A stretch of DNA of 64,000 nucleotides from Pseudomonas sp. W4I3 (GTDB taxonomy: Bacteria; Pseudomonadota; Gammaproteobacteria; Pseudomonadales; Pseudomonadaceae). The DNA lies in the NCBI RefSeq assembly GCF_030816195.1, contig NZ_JAUSXS010000001.1, positions 372,001 through 436,000 of the forward strand, read 5' to 3'. This document shows positions 17,135 through 25,510 of this stretch, piece after piece. The notes below the pieces were generated by a model. The model made no database searches. It saw only the letters and a list, made by a program, of their open reading frames with translations, and had not been told where the DNA came from. Within the stretch, counting starts at the first letter, position 1; every line of letters begins with the position of its first letter. Position numbers and translations under genes: made by a program.

Positions 17135-18350
17135 ACCGGCCTCTGCAGCAGTAAAGGCCGATCACGCTGAGCAAGCTGTAGCTCACCAGGGCCAGCCACC
17201 CAAGATGGCTGGCGGGCCACAACCCGATCCACGGGGCCAGCCCTACCAAAGGCACATTCAGCCCCAGGCGCACGCATTCCGCCTTGAGCGCCCACGGGCG
17301 ACTTTCCAGCGCGACGCCCAGCGTGAACAGCCCCAGCGCCATCGCCCCCCAGCCCAGGATCAGCGCCGCCGTCGGCAGACGTTCGCCGAAGTTCATCAAA
17401 TAGCTGCCAAACCCTACGTAAACCGCAAATTGCAAAGCGACGTAAATCTGCTGGCGCGTATCCAGCGGCACTTCGAATTTGCGGAACTGGGTCAAGTCCG
17501 GCTTGGCCATCGGGTACTTGGCTTTCACGTCTGCGGGGCGCCAGCCCGTGCGCATGAACCAGATGCGCAGCTTGTCCCAAAGGCTTTCAGTACGGCGGGC
17601 ATCGTTCCACAACTGCGCATAAAACTGCAGGTTCGCCCACAGCGGATTCCAGCTGGCCAGGGGCGTGGTCACGCCGAAGACCACCGGCTCGTTGTCGTCC
17701 TCCTCCTGGAACGTGCCGAATAGCCGATCCCAAAAAATGAACACCCCGCCGTAGTTGCGATCCATGTAGAGGGCGTTCTGTGCGTGGTGGGCCCGATGAT
17801 TGGAGGGTGTGACGAAAAACCATTCGAACCAGCCGAGCTTGGGCACGTGACGGGTATGTACCCAAAATTGATACAACAGGTTGAGCGACGCCACGCTGAT
17901 GAACACCACCAATGGCACACCGAGCACGGCCAGCGGCAGGTAGAAGATCCAGCTCAGCAGGAAGCCAGTGCTGGTCTGACGCAACGCAGTGGTGAGGTTG
18001 TAGTCCTCGCTCTGGTGGTGCACTGAATGCGCGGCCCAGAGGATATTGCGCTCATGACCCAGACGATGCAGCCAGTAGTAGCAGAAGTCGTAGAACACAA
18101 AAGCGAATAGCCATGTCCCCACGCTCTGGGACGACAACTCGATCAGCGCCAGGTGCTTGAGGGCGAACGCATAGGTCAGCAGGCCCACACCTTTGGTCAG
18201 CAACCCCGTGGTAGTGGACAGCACGCCGGTGCTGAGGCTGTTGATCGCATCGGCCACTCGATAGTTGCGCGCACCGCGCCAACGATCGGCCAGCAGCTCA
18301 ACCACGATCAAGGCAATGAAAAACGGCACTGCGTAAGGCACGAAGTCCAT
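17115..18350 (-). CDS. Sterol desaturase/fatty acid hydroxylase superfamily protein
   Basis: This 411-residue integral membrane protein carries the three histidine boxes of the superfamily: HRLGH at residues 95-99, HSVHH at 108-112 and HRAHH at 185-189. These bind a di-iron centre. Several hydrophobic helices flank the boxes, and a C-terminal part of about 130 residues adds four or so more helices. The substrate is not known. Bacterial homologues act on fatty acids, sterols, carotenoids or ether lipids. The 3' end overlaps the DedA gene by 20 bases. The long C-terminal extension beyond the catalytic domain recalls the alkylglycerol monooxygenase-like branch, but I cannot confirm that. Confidence 0.85.
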   Translation of the reverse strand: MDFVPYAVPFFIALIVVELLADRWRGARNYRVADAINSLSTGVLSTTTGLLTKGVGLLTYAFALKHLALIELSSQSVGTWLFAFVFYDFCYYWLHRLGHERNILWAAHSVHHQSEDYNLTTALRQTSTGFLLSWIFYLPLAVLGVPLVVFISVASLNLLYQFWVHTRHVPKLGWFEWFFVTPSNHRAHHAQNALYMDRNYGGVFIFWDRLFGTFQEEDDNEPVVFGVTTPLASWNPLWANLQFYAQLWNDARRTESLWDKLRIWFMRTGWRPADVKAKYPMAKPDLTQFRKFEVPLDTRQQIYVALQFAVYVGFGSYLMNFGERLPTAALILGWGAMALGLFTLGVALESRPWALKAECVRLGLNVPLVGLAPWIGLWPASHLGWLALVSYSLLSVIGLYCCRGRFTRLAS

Positions 18351-18464
18351 GGGCTAGTCCGGTCTATTTTTGTTACATCAGATTAGGTGCACTTGCGTGA
18401 GATCCCATTGGCAACAGGTTACAAATTAGTAGACATTTAACGCCATGAATCAGGAGAAATGCCC

Positions 18465-19130
18465 ATGAGCAAAAAGATTGCAGTGATCCTTTCCGGCTGT
18501 GGCGTGTACGACGGTGCAGAAATTCATGAAAGCGTGATCACGCTGCTGCGCCTGGATCAGCGCGGCGCGCAGGTTGAGTGCTTCGCGCCGGATATTGCGC
18601 AGCTGCACGTGATCAACCACCTCACCGGCGAAGAAATGCCTGAGTCGCGCAATGTATTGGTGGAGTCAGCGCGCATCGCCCGCGGCGCGGTGAAGGCCAT
18701 CAGTGAGGCCAACGCTGCAGACTTCGATGCGCTGATCGTGCCGGGCGGGTTTGGCGCGGCGAAGAACCTGTCCAACTTCGCCGTGGAAGGCGCTAGCTGC
18801 AGCGTCAACCCACAGGTCCTGGAATTGGCAGAAGCCTTCGCCGCAGCCGGCAAGCCCGTGGGGCTGATCTGCATATCCCCTGCCCTGGCCGCAAAAATCT
18901 ACGGCCCAGGGGTCACCTGCACCATCGGCAACGATACCGACACCGCAGCGGCGTTGAACAAAATGGGCGCTACCCACCAGGAGTGCACGGTGGAGGAGAT
19001 CGTCGAGGACAAAGCGCGCAAGTTGGTGAGCACACCGGCGTATATGCTGGGTAAAAACATCAGTGAGGTGGCGTCGGGCATCAACAAGCTCGTAGACCGG
19101 GTGTTGGAGCTGACCCACGAGAACGACTAA
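18465..19130 (+). CDS. elbB: ElbB-like isoprenoid biosynthesis glyoxalase
   Basis: This 221-residue protein of the DJ-1/PfpI class I glutamine amidotransferase-like superfamily opens with KKIAVILSGCGVYDGAEIHE, the hallmark of ElbB (formerly sigma cross-reacting protein 27A). The segments DALIVPGGFGAAKNLSNFAV and PVGLICISPALAAKIYG, which holds the nucleophile-elbow cysteine, are also typical. E. coli ElbB has weak glyoxalase activity, and its physiological role is uncertain. I chose the ATG at 18465 because the AGGAG box at 18452-18456 is well spaced for it and too close for the ATG two codons earlier. Confidence 0.9.
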   Translation: MSKKIAVILSGCGVYDGAEIHESVITLLRLDQRGAQVECFAPDIAQLHVINHLTGEEMPESRNVLVESARIARGAVKAISEANAADFDALIVPGGFGAAKNLSNFAVEGASCSVNPQVLELAEAFAAAGKPVGLICISPALAAKIYGPGVTCTIGNDTDTAAALNKMGATHQECTVEEIVEDKARKLVSTPAYMLGKNISEVASGINKLVDRVLELTHEND

Positions 19131-19141
19131 CGTCCTCTTTC

Positions 19142-19241
19142 TGTAGGAGCGAGCTTGCTCGTGAAAAACCTGAGAACGCCGTGTTCATCCGAAGTGCCCG
19201 CGTCATCGTTGACTTTCTTCGCGAGCAAGCTCGCTCCTACA
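19142..19241. repeat. REP doublet of a second sequence group
   Basis: Inverted copies TGTAGGAGCGAGCTTGCTCG and CGAGCAAGCTCGCTCCTACA flank a 60-base centre. The REP core differs from the GGGAGGGGGCTTG group seen elsewhere in the window. Its right end overlaps the last codons of the UPF0178 gene and supplies its TAG stop. Confidence 0.9.
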
Positions 19242-19692
19242 AAGGTTTCATCAAGCGCGTGAGGATTCGGTCGAGCGCGTTGGCAAACGCCTGCTTGTCC
19301 TTCTCGCTGTGCGGCGGCGGCCCGCCGCCCATCTGGCCTTGCTCGCGCAAGTCGGTGAACAGGTTGCGCACCGCCAGCCGCTCACTCATGTTCGCCGGGC
19401 TGAACTCCTTGCCGCGCGGGTCGAGGGCCGTGACGCCCTTCTTGACCAGGCGGTCGGCCAAGGGCACGTCGCTGCAGACCACCAGTTCGCCGGGCACGGC
19501 GTGCTCCACCAGATAGTCATCCGCCGCATCGGGGCCGCTGGGTACCACGATCAGCTTCACACAGGCAAAGCTGGGCTTGATCTGGCTCTGGCCCGCCACC
19601 AGCACAACTTCAAATTGGCGCTTGAGGGCAAATTTAACCACCTGATCCTTGGCGGCCCGAGGGCAGGCGTCCGCGTCGATCCAGACCCGCAT
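19237..19692 (-). CDS. YaiI/YqxD family protein (UPF0178)
   Basis: The 151-residue protein starts with MRVWIDADACPRAAKDQVVK, the conserved DADACP motif of this PIN-like domain family. It also contains VVCSDVPLADRLVKKG and DPRGKEFSPANM, other diagnostic blocks. The acidic residues would form a PIN-type metal site, but no enzymatic role is established for the family. The gene follows the iron permease gene by only two bases and may be cotranscribed with it. Its stop codon falls inside a REP element. Confidence 0.9.
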   Translation of the reverse strand: MRVWIDADACPRAAKDQVVKFALKRQFEVVLVAGQSQIKPSFACVKLIVVPSGPDAADDYLVEHAVPGELVVCSDVPLADRLVKKGVTALDPRGKEFSPANMSERLAVRNLFTDLREQGQMGGGPPPHSEKDKQAFANALDRILTRLMKPL

Positions 19693-19694
19693 AC

Positions 19695-21590
19695 CTATAC
19701 TGCCACTCGCTGCTTCTCGGCTAAGCGACTGCGCCCATACAGCACCACAATCGCCAGGATCGCCACGGCCTGCGCACTCAATGAATACGCATCGGCGTGG
19801 ATACCCAGCCAGTCGAAGTCAAAGAACGCCACCGGCCGCGTGCCGAAGATGCCTGCCTCTTGCAGCGCCTTGACGCCATGCCCGGCGAACACCACCGACA
19901 GCGCACACAGCAGCGCAGCGTTGATGCCGAAGAACAGCGCCAGCGGCAATTTCGCCGAGCCGCGCAGAATCACCCAGGCCAGGCCCACCAGCAGCACCAA
20001 GGCGGTAGCGCCACCGGCCAGAACTGCGTTGTGCCCGGCCGGGCCGGCTTGCAGCCAGAGGGTTTCGTAGAACAGGATCACTTCGAACAGCTCGCGGTAC
20101 ACCGAGAAGAAGGCCAGCAGCGCAAAACCAAAGCGCCCGCCGCCGCCCACCAGGCTGCTCTTGATGTAGTCCTGCCAGGCTGCCGCGTGACGCCGGTCGT
20201 GCATCCACACACCGAGCCACAGCACCATCACGCTGGCAAACAGCGCCGTGCAGCCTTCAAGCAGTTCACGCTGGGCACCGCTGACGTCAATCACGTAGGC
20301 CGCCAACGCCCAGGTGGCCAAGCCGGCCAACAGTGCCAGGCCCCAGCCGACGTTGACGCTGCGCACTGCCGATTGCTGGCCAGTGTTACGCAGGAAGGCC
20401 AGGATCGCAGCCAGTACCAGGATCGCCTCCAGGCCTTCGCGCAGCAGGATCAGCAAGCCTGAGATGTAGCTCAACGACCAGCTCAGGCCATCGCTGCCGA
20501 GTAACCCGGCGGACTCGCCGAGCTTGCCCTTGGCCACGTCCAGGCGTTGCTGCACTTGGTCGATCGGCAGACCGTCCTGCAACGACTGCCGGTAGGCCAT
20601 CAGCGCCTTCTCGGTGTCTTTGCGCACATTGGCGTCGACGTTATCCAGCGAGCTTTCCACCAGCTCGAAGCCTTCCAGATAGGCGGCTACAGACAGGTCA
20701 TAGGCTTGTTCGTGGTCGCCGTTGCGGAACGCGGCCAGGCTTTTGTCCAGGGTGGCGGCGGTGTAATCAAGCAACTGCGCCGGGCCACGCTTGACCTGCG
20801 GCGGTTGCGCGCGCTGGGTGCGAAAGGTCGCTGCCGCCGCCGCGCCGTCTGCGGCCAGCACTTCGTTGGGCGTCTGGCGTGCCAGGTCAGCCAGGTTGAA
20901 GGCGTGTTCGCTTTTGGCTGCTGCCGGGTCAGTCGTGAAACTTGCGATGTAGGTAGCGAGGTCCCAGCGCTGGCGATCATCCAACTGGTCGGCGAAAGAC
21001 GGCATGTCGGTGCCTTCGACACCCAGGCCCAGGGTGTTGTAGATCGCATAGAGGCTCAGGCGATCCAGACGCGAGGCATCGCGCAGGTTGGCCGGCGGCG
21101 GGGTCATGCCCATGCCCGCAGGGCCATCGCCGGCGCCCGCCGTGCCGTGGCACACGGAGCAGTGCTGGGCATACAGCGGCGCACCACGCGTTGGATCGGG
21201 GGTGATCGCTGGCGCCTGGCTGACTTCATACGCCACCGCCAGCTTGGCGCCCAGCTGACGAGCCTGACGGGCGACGCTTGCGCCGTCTGCATGGGCGGTG
21301 ACTGCGGTGAGCAACTCAGCGACGCCCTTGATCAACTCGGCGCGCTCGGGCTTTTCCGGCAGCTGCGCAACCAACCCCTGCAACACACCGAGGAATTCCA
21401 CCTGTTCGCGAAATTCCGACTCGTCCACCACCTTGCCCGCCTCCACTGTGGGTGGATAATCGGCGCCAATATAGTCCAACAGATGCAGGGCCTGGGGTGC
21501 GCCTTCGGCCGTCGCGGCCAACAGATTAAAGCTGCACGACATCAACGCCGGCAGCATCAGCCAGGCGAGAAAACGCAAGGAGGCAGTCAT
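19695..21590 (-). CDS. Cytochrome c / FTR1-type iron permease fusion
   Basis: This 631-residue protein joins three parts. A signal peptide (residues about 1-27) leads to a periplasmic helical region. Then comes a cytochrome c domain with the heme-binding motif CSVCH at 144-148 and the axial Met region GTDMPSFADQL. The C-terminal half is the FTR1 iron permease with seven hydrophobic helices and two REGLE/RELFE motifs (LLREGLEAILVLAA and YRELFEVILFYETL) that carry iron across the membrane. Homologues import ferric or ferrous iron, and the fused cytochrome presumably exchanges electrons with it. No convincing Fur box was found upstream. A REPIN lies about 90 bases before the start. Confidence 0.92.
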   Translation of the reverse strand: MTASLRFLAWLMLPALMSCSFNLLAATAEGAPQALHLLDYIGADYPPTVEAGKVVDESEFREQVEFLGVLQGLVAQLPEKPERAELIKGVAELLTAVTAHADGASVARQARQLGAKLAVAYEVSQAPAITPDPTRGAPLYAQHCSVCHGTAGAGDGPAGMGMTPPPANLRDASRLDRLSLYAIYNTLGLGVEGTDMPSFADQLDDRQRWDLATYIASFTTDPAAAKSEHAFNLADLARQTPNEVLAADGAAAAATFRTQRAQPPQVKRGPAQLLDYTAATLDKSLAAFRNGDHEQAYDLSVAAYLEGFELVESSLDNVDANVRKDTEKALMAYRQSLQDGLPIDQVQQRLDVAKGKLGESAGLLGSDGLSWSLSYISGLLILLREGLEAILVLAAILAFLRNTGQQSAVRSVNVGWGLALLAGLATWALAAYVIDVSGAQRELLEGCTALFASVMVLWLGVWMHDRRHAAAWQDYIKSSLVGGGGRFGFALLAFFSVYRELFEVILFYETLWLQAGPAGHNAVLAGGATALVLLVGLAWVILRGSAKLPLALFFGINAALLCALSVVFAGHGVKALQEAGIFGTRPVAFFDFDWLGIHADAYSLSAQAVAILAIVVLYGRSRLAEKQRVAV

Positions 21591-21681
21591 GAATGAATCT
21601 CAAGTGGAAATACGAAGTAACACTATTGTTGAGCTTTAACGGATTTGACTCAAGGTGTTATTTCGTCACGCCACAAAACCA

Positions 21682-21772
21682 ATGTGGGAGGGGGCTTGCT
21701 CCCGATAGCAGGGTATCAGTCAGCTCATCTCTAGCTGAACCACCGCTATCGGGAGCAAGCCCCCTCCCACAT
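21682..21772. repeat. REPIN upstream of the FTR1 gene
   Basis: Inverted GTGGGAGGGGGCTTGCTCCC arms lie 80 bases apart, with the inner part GTATCAGTCAGC partly self-complementary. Unlike most copies in this window it lies between two genes of the same orientation. Confidence 0.92.
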
Positions 21773-21791
21773 TTTGATCCGGTTTCCTCAA

Positions 21792-22424
21792 TTACGCCGT
21801 GGCGCGGTGCAGGCTGGCGAGGAACCCGGCAGCACCGACGAACAACCCGGCAAACGTGCGGTTGACACGCTTCTGCTGTTTGGGCGAGCGCAACAGGCGC
21901 AGGACTTTCGAGGCCAACCCCGTGTAACCGGCCATCACGATCATATCGACGCTGATCATCGTCGCCCCAATGATCAGGTACTGGATCGCCAACGGTGCCT
22001 GCGGGTTCACAAACTGCGGCAGCACCGCGAGCATGAACACCAACGCTTTGGGGTTACTGGCGTTGACCAGGAAACCGCGGAACATCATCGCCATCGGTTT
22101 GCCGATCGGACGTATTGCGGCCTCATCGGTCATGTCCATAGGCAACGCGCGCCATTGCTTGACGGCCAGGTATATCAGGTACGCCACACCAAACCATTTG
22201 ATCGCATAGAACGCGGTTGACGATGCCGCCAGGATCGCACCCAGGCCGCCCGCCACCACCGCAATCTGCATCGCCAGACCCAGTTGCAGGCCAATGGCGT
22301 TCCAGTAACCGCGCACAAAACCGTACTGCAGCCCGCTGGACATCGAGGCGATGGCGCCGGCACCGGGGGAAAGGGAGATGATCCAACTGGCCAGGAAAAA
22401 GGCCAGCCACGTGTCGAGTGCCAT
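21792..22424 (-). CDS. LysE/RhtB family amino-acid exporter
   Basis: This 210-residue inner-membrane protein has the family N-terminus (DTWLAFFLASWIISLSPGAGA) with the SPGAG motif near residue 20. The segment GVAYLIYLAVKQWRA and about six hydrophobic helices are also characteristic. Family members export amino acids such as homoserine, threonine or lysine, or related solutes. The gene stands alone between a REPIN and the mscS-like gene on the same strand, with no dedicated regulator nearby, so its substrate cannot be inferred. Confidence 0.9.
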   Translation of the reverse strand: MALDTWLAFFLASWIISLSPGAGAIASMSSGLQYGFVRGYWNAIGLQLGLAMQIAVVAGGLGAILAASSTAFYAIKWFGVAYLIYLAVKQWRALPMDMTDEAAIRPIGKPMAMMFRGFLVNASNPKALVFMLAVLPQFVNPQAPLAIQYLIIGATMISVDMIVMAGYTGLASKVLRLLRSPKQQKRVNRTFAGLFVGAAGFLASLHRATA

Positions 22425-22512
22425 TGCACACCTCAGGAAGGAGTTTTTGGTTGTGCCTTAAGCTAACGCCGCCGACCGGAGGCTGGCTATAAATTTTTAC
22501 AGGATGTGATTT

Positions 22513-23085
22513 CTAACGGTCGCCAGGGAATACATGCGTACCGGGCCAACGTCGAACCGAGCGCTGGAAGAACAGGCTGTTGGGCACTTGCACCATCGCG
22601 CTGTCGGTGCCGGCTTCCTGCACCTCGATCAGCGTGGTGTAGAGCAGATTGATCGCCACGACGCGCCCTTTCACACCGGGTTTGTCGACAGTGTCCACCA
22701 GCTCGACGATGTCACCGAGGCGAAACGGCCCCACGGTGAAGATCAAAATGGCGCACAACAAATTGGACAATACGGACCACATGGCGAAGAACGCCACCGC
22801 CGCCACCGCCACAAACCCTGACAGCGCCGTCCACAGCACCGTGGCCGATACGCCCAGGCGACCCAATACGAAGATCAGCGCGCTGCCCATGATCAGCCAG
22901 CGCAGACCACCGCGCAGCGGCATCAGCAATTGTGGCGGGAACGGATAGCGCTCACCCAGACGGGTCAGGCCTTTGGCGACAAAACGCTGGGCAAGGTAGC
23001 CGGCCAGCAGGATCAGCAGGATTTGCACGCCGATCCACACAGGCTCGATCCATTGCGCCGGCAAGGGCAGTTGCAACGCTTCCAT
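22513..23085 (-). CDS. Small MscS-type mechanosensitive channel
   Basis: This 190-residue protein has an N-terminal hydrophobic helix, two further helices and the MscS pore-helix plus beta-domain segments. The latter are visible as ALSGFVAVAAVAFFAMWSVL followed by GPFRLGDIVELVDTVDKPGV. It lacks the long N-terminal parts of MscK and the large C-terminal vestibule, so it belongs with short MscS homologues. The channel would release solutes on hypo-osmotic shock. Its start codon overlaps the stop of the ABC-F gene by one base (TGATG), which implies translational coupling. Confidence 0.87.
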   Translation of the reverse strand: MEALQLPLPAQWIEPVWIGVQILLILLAGYLAQRFVAKGLTRLGERYPFPPQLLMPLRGGLRWLIMGSALIFVLGRLGVSATVLWTALSGFVAVAAVAFFAMWSVLSNLLCAILIFTVGPFRLGDIVELVDTVDKPGVKGRVVAINLLYTTLIEVQEAGTDSAMVQVPNSLFFQRSVRRWPGTHVFPGDR

Positions 23086-24995
23086 CAGGACAGCGCCTCC
23101 AGCTCCGCTTGCAGGGTTTCAAGCAGCTCGAGGGCCTCCATCCAGGTTTCCTCCAGTTGCCCTTCACGCACCTTGAGCTTGGCCTGCTCGGCCAGCAGGT
23201 CGCGCAGTTCATCCTTTCGCGCTGCCTCATACACGGCGCTGTCGCCCAGGCTGGTTTCGATCTTGGCCAGGCGCTCATGCACCTTGCCCAGCTCGGCCTC
23301 CAGCTTGTCGGCTTCGCGCTTGTGCGGCGCCAACTGCTGACGCAGTGCGGCGGCGGCCTGGCGCTGGGCCTTCTTGTCGGTCTTATCCGGGTTGACCGGC
23401 GTGTTACTGACCGGCGCATTGCGCAGACGGTAGTCGGTCAGCCAGCGCGCATAGTCGTCCAGGTCGCCGTCGAACTCTTCAACCTTGCCATCAGCCACCA
23501 GCAGGAAGTTATCGGTGGTGCTTTTGAGCAAGTGGCGATCGTGAGACACCACCAGTACCGCGCCACTGAACTCCTGCAGGGCCATGGTCAGCGCCAGGCG
23601 CATTTCCAGGTCCAGGTGGTTGGTCGGTTCGTCGAGCAGCAGCAGGTTCGGGCGGTCCCAGGCGATCAGGGCCAAGGCCAGGCGTGCCTTTTCACCACCG
23701 GAAAAATTCAGCACCGGCTCATCTATACGTGCGCCACGGAAGTCGAAACCACCGAGAAAATCACGCAGGGTCTGTTCGCGCTCGGTGGGTGCCAGGCGTT
23801 GCAGGTGCAGCAGCGGGCTGGCCTTGGAATCCAGCGAGTCCAACTGATGCTGGGCGAAGTAGCCGACCACGGTGTTCTCGCCGCGGGTCAGGCGACCGGC
23901 CAAGGGCTCCAGCTCACCTGAGAGGTTCTTGATCAGCGTCGACTTGCCCGCGCCGTTAGGGCCTAACAAACCGATCCGCGCGCCAGGTGTGAGCTGCAGC
24001 TTGACCTTCTCCAGGATCGTCTTGTCGCCGTAACCCAGGCGTGCATCCGACAGATCGAGCAAGGGGCTGGAGATCTTCACCGACTCACGGAACACGAAGT
24101 CGAACGGCGAATCAACATGGGCCGCTGACAGCTCTTCCATGCGCTCCAGCGCTTTGATCCGGCTCTGGGCCTGACGGGCCTTGGTGGCCTGGGCCTTGAA
24201 CCGGGCGATGTAGCTTTCCATGTGCGCACGCTGCGCCTGCTGCTTCTCAAACGCCTGTTGCTGCTGGGCCAGGCGTTCGGCACGGGCGCGCTCGAAGGCG
24301 GTGTAGCCGCCACGATAGAGCATGATTTTCTTCTGTTCGACATGGGCAATGTTGTCGACCACGGCGTCGAGGAAATCCCGGTCGTGGGAAATCAGCAACA
24401 GGGTGCCCTGATAATTCTTGAGGAAGTCTTCCAGCCACAGGATCGCATCGAGATCCAGGTGGTTGGTCGGCTCGTCGAGCAGCAACAGGTCGGAAGGACA
24501 CATCAGCGCCTGCGCCAGGTTCAGGCGCATGCGCCAGCCACCGGAGAAGTCGGCGACCGGGCGGTCCATCTGTTCGTTGGTAAAGCCCAGGCCGGCGAGC
24601 ATCTTGCGAGCGCGGGCGTCAGCGGTGTAGCCGTCGGCGCTGTCCAGCTCCGAATGCAGGCGGGCTTGGGCGGCGCCGTCCTGGGCTTGTTCAGCAGCGG
24701 CGAGGTCGTGTTGTACCTGGCGCAGGCGCAGGTCGCCATCGAGCACGTAGTCGATGGCGATGCGGTCCAGGGTGTCGATCTCCTGGCGCATATGGGCGAT
24801 GCGCCAGTCGGCCGGCAGCAGGCAGTCGCCCGAATCCGGGGTCAGCTCACCCAGCAACAGGGCGAACAACGTGGATTTGCCGGCGCCATTGGCACCGATC
24901 AGGCCGGCTTTGTGACCGGCGTGCAGGGTCAGCTCGGCATCTTCAAGAAGACGTTGCGGGCCACGCTGTAATGTTAGGCTTTGAAGTCGGATCAT
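23085..24995 (-). CDS. yheS: ABC-F ATPase, YheS type
   Basis: This 636-residue soluble protein has two tandem ABC domains and no membrane segment. The first has Walker A GANGAGKST near residue 35, signature FSGGWRMRL and Walker B LLLLDEPTNHLD. The second has GPNGAGKST, NFSGGEKARLAL and LLLLDEPTNHLD. A charged linker lies between them, and a coiled-coil C-terminal tail follows. Length and N-terminus (MIRLQSLTLQRG) match E. coli YheS, an ABC-F factor that acts on the ribosome during translation. The start at 24995 was chosen by that match, since a 72-codon upstream extension in frame looks non-coding. Confidence 0.92.
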   Translation of the reverse strand: MIRLQSLTLQRGPQRLLEDAELTLHAGHKAGLIGANGAGKSTLFALLLGELTPDSGDCLLPADWRIAHMRQEIDTLDRIAIDYVLDGDLRLRQVQHDLAAAEQAQDGAAQARLHSELDSADGYTADARARKMLAGLGFTNEQMDRPVADFSGGWRMRLNLAQALMCPSDLLLLDEPTNHLDLDAILWLEDFLKNYQGTLLLISHDRDFLDAVVDNIAHVEQKKIMLYRGGYTAFERARAERLAQQQQAFEKQQAQRAHMESYIARFKAQATKARQAQSRIKALERMEELSAAHVDSPFDFVFRESVKISSPLLDLSDARLGYGDKTILEKVKLQLTPGARIGLLGPNGAGKSTLIKNLSGELEPLAGRLTRGENTVVGYFAQHQLDSLDSKASPLLHLQRLAPTEREQTLRDFLGGFDFRGARIDEPVLNFSGGEKARLALALIAWDRPNLLLLDEPTNHLDLEMRLALTMALQEFSGAVLVVSHDRHLLKSTTDNFLLVADGKVEEFDGDLDDYARWLTDYRLRNAPVSNTPVNPDKTDKKAQRQAAAALRQQLAPHKREADKLEAELGKVHERLAKIETSLGDSAVYEAARKDELRDLLAEQAKLKVREGQLEETWMEALELLETLQAELEALS

Positions 24996-25045
24996 AATGG
25001 CGGCGGAGTCTACCAGCTTCGTTGGCCGCTGGCTTGGGTGTGAAT

Positions 25046-25510
25046 ATGTGCGCTGACCTGTGGAGCTTTGCCCTCTCGACTTATGCCCGCCCCGGTGTGG
25101 AGGCGGCGTGCCTGCGGTTGCAGGAGCAAGGAGCGGATGTGTGCCTGTTGCTGTGTGGCGCGTGGCTGGAGCAACGTGGTGTGGCGCGATTACCTGAACG
25201 CGTTGTGGCACTGCAACAGCTTGCGCGGCCGTGGCGCATGGACGTGGTTGAACCCTTGCGCAAGATACGCAGGCGATGGCGGGTGATGGCGCAGCAGGAT
25301 GTGCAACTGGCAGCGTTACGGGAACAGCTCAAGGCAATGGAGCTGCAAGCCGAGCGAACCTTGCTGACACGCCTGGAAGCGCTGGCTCAGACCTGGCCGA
25401 TCAACGAAGTAAATGGGCAATACGAATGGCTTGAAGGCCTGACGAGCGAAACCGTCGACCTTGACCACGACGCGCTGCAGCAGCTGCGCGTCGTGATCAC
25501 CCGCACTTAG
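25046..25510 (+). CDS. TIGR02444 family protein
   Basis: This 154-residue protein starts at MCADLWSFALSTYARPGVEA and contains CLRLQEQGADVCLLLCGAWLE and the basic segment LRKIRRRWR, the pattern of TIGR02444, a family of unknown function found mainly in gammaproteobacteria. It is predicted to be cytoplasmic and helical. It is divergent from the ABC-F gene with a 50-base gap. Its TAG stop overlaps the convergent algP stop codon by three bases. No function should be assigned. Confidence 0.85.
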   Translation: MCADLWSFALSTYARPGVEAACLRLQEQGADVCLLLCGAWLEQRGVARLPERVVALQQLARPWRMDVVEPLRKIRRRWRVMAQQDVQLAALREQLKAMELQAERTLLTRLEALAQTWPINEVNGQYEWLEGLTSETVDLDHDALQQLRVVITRT

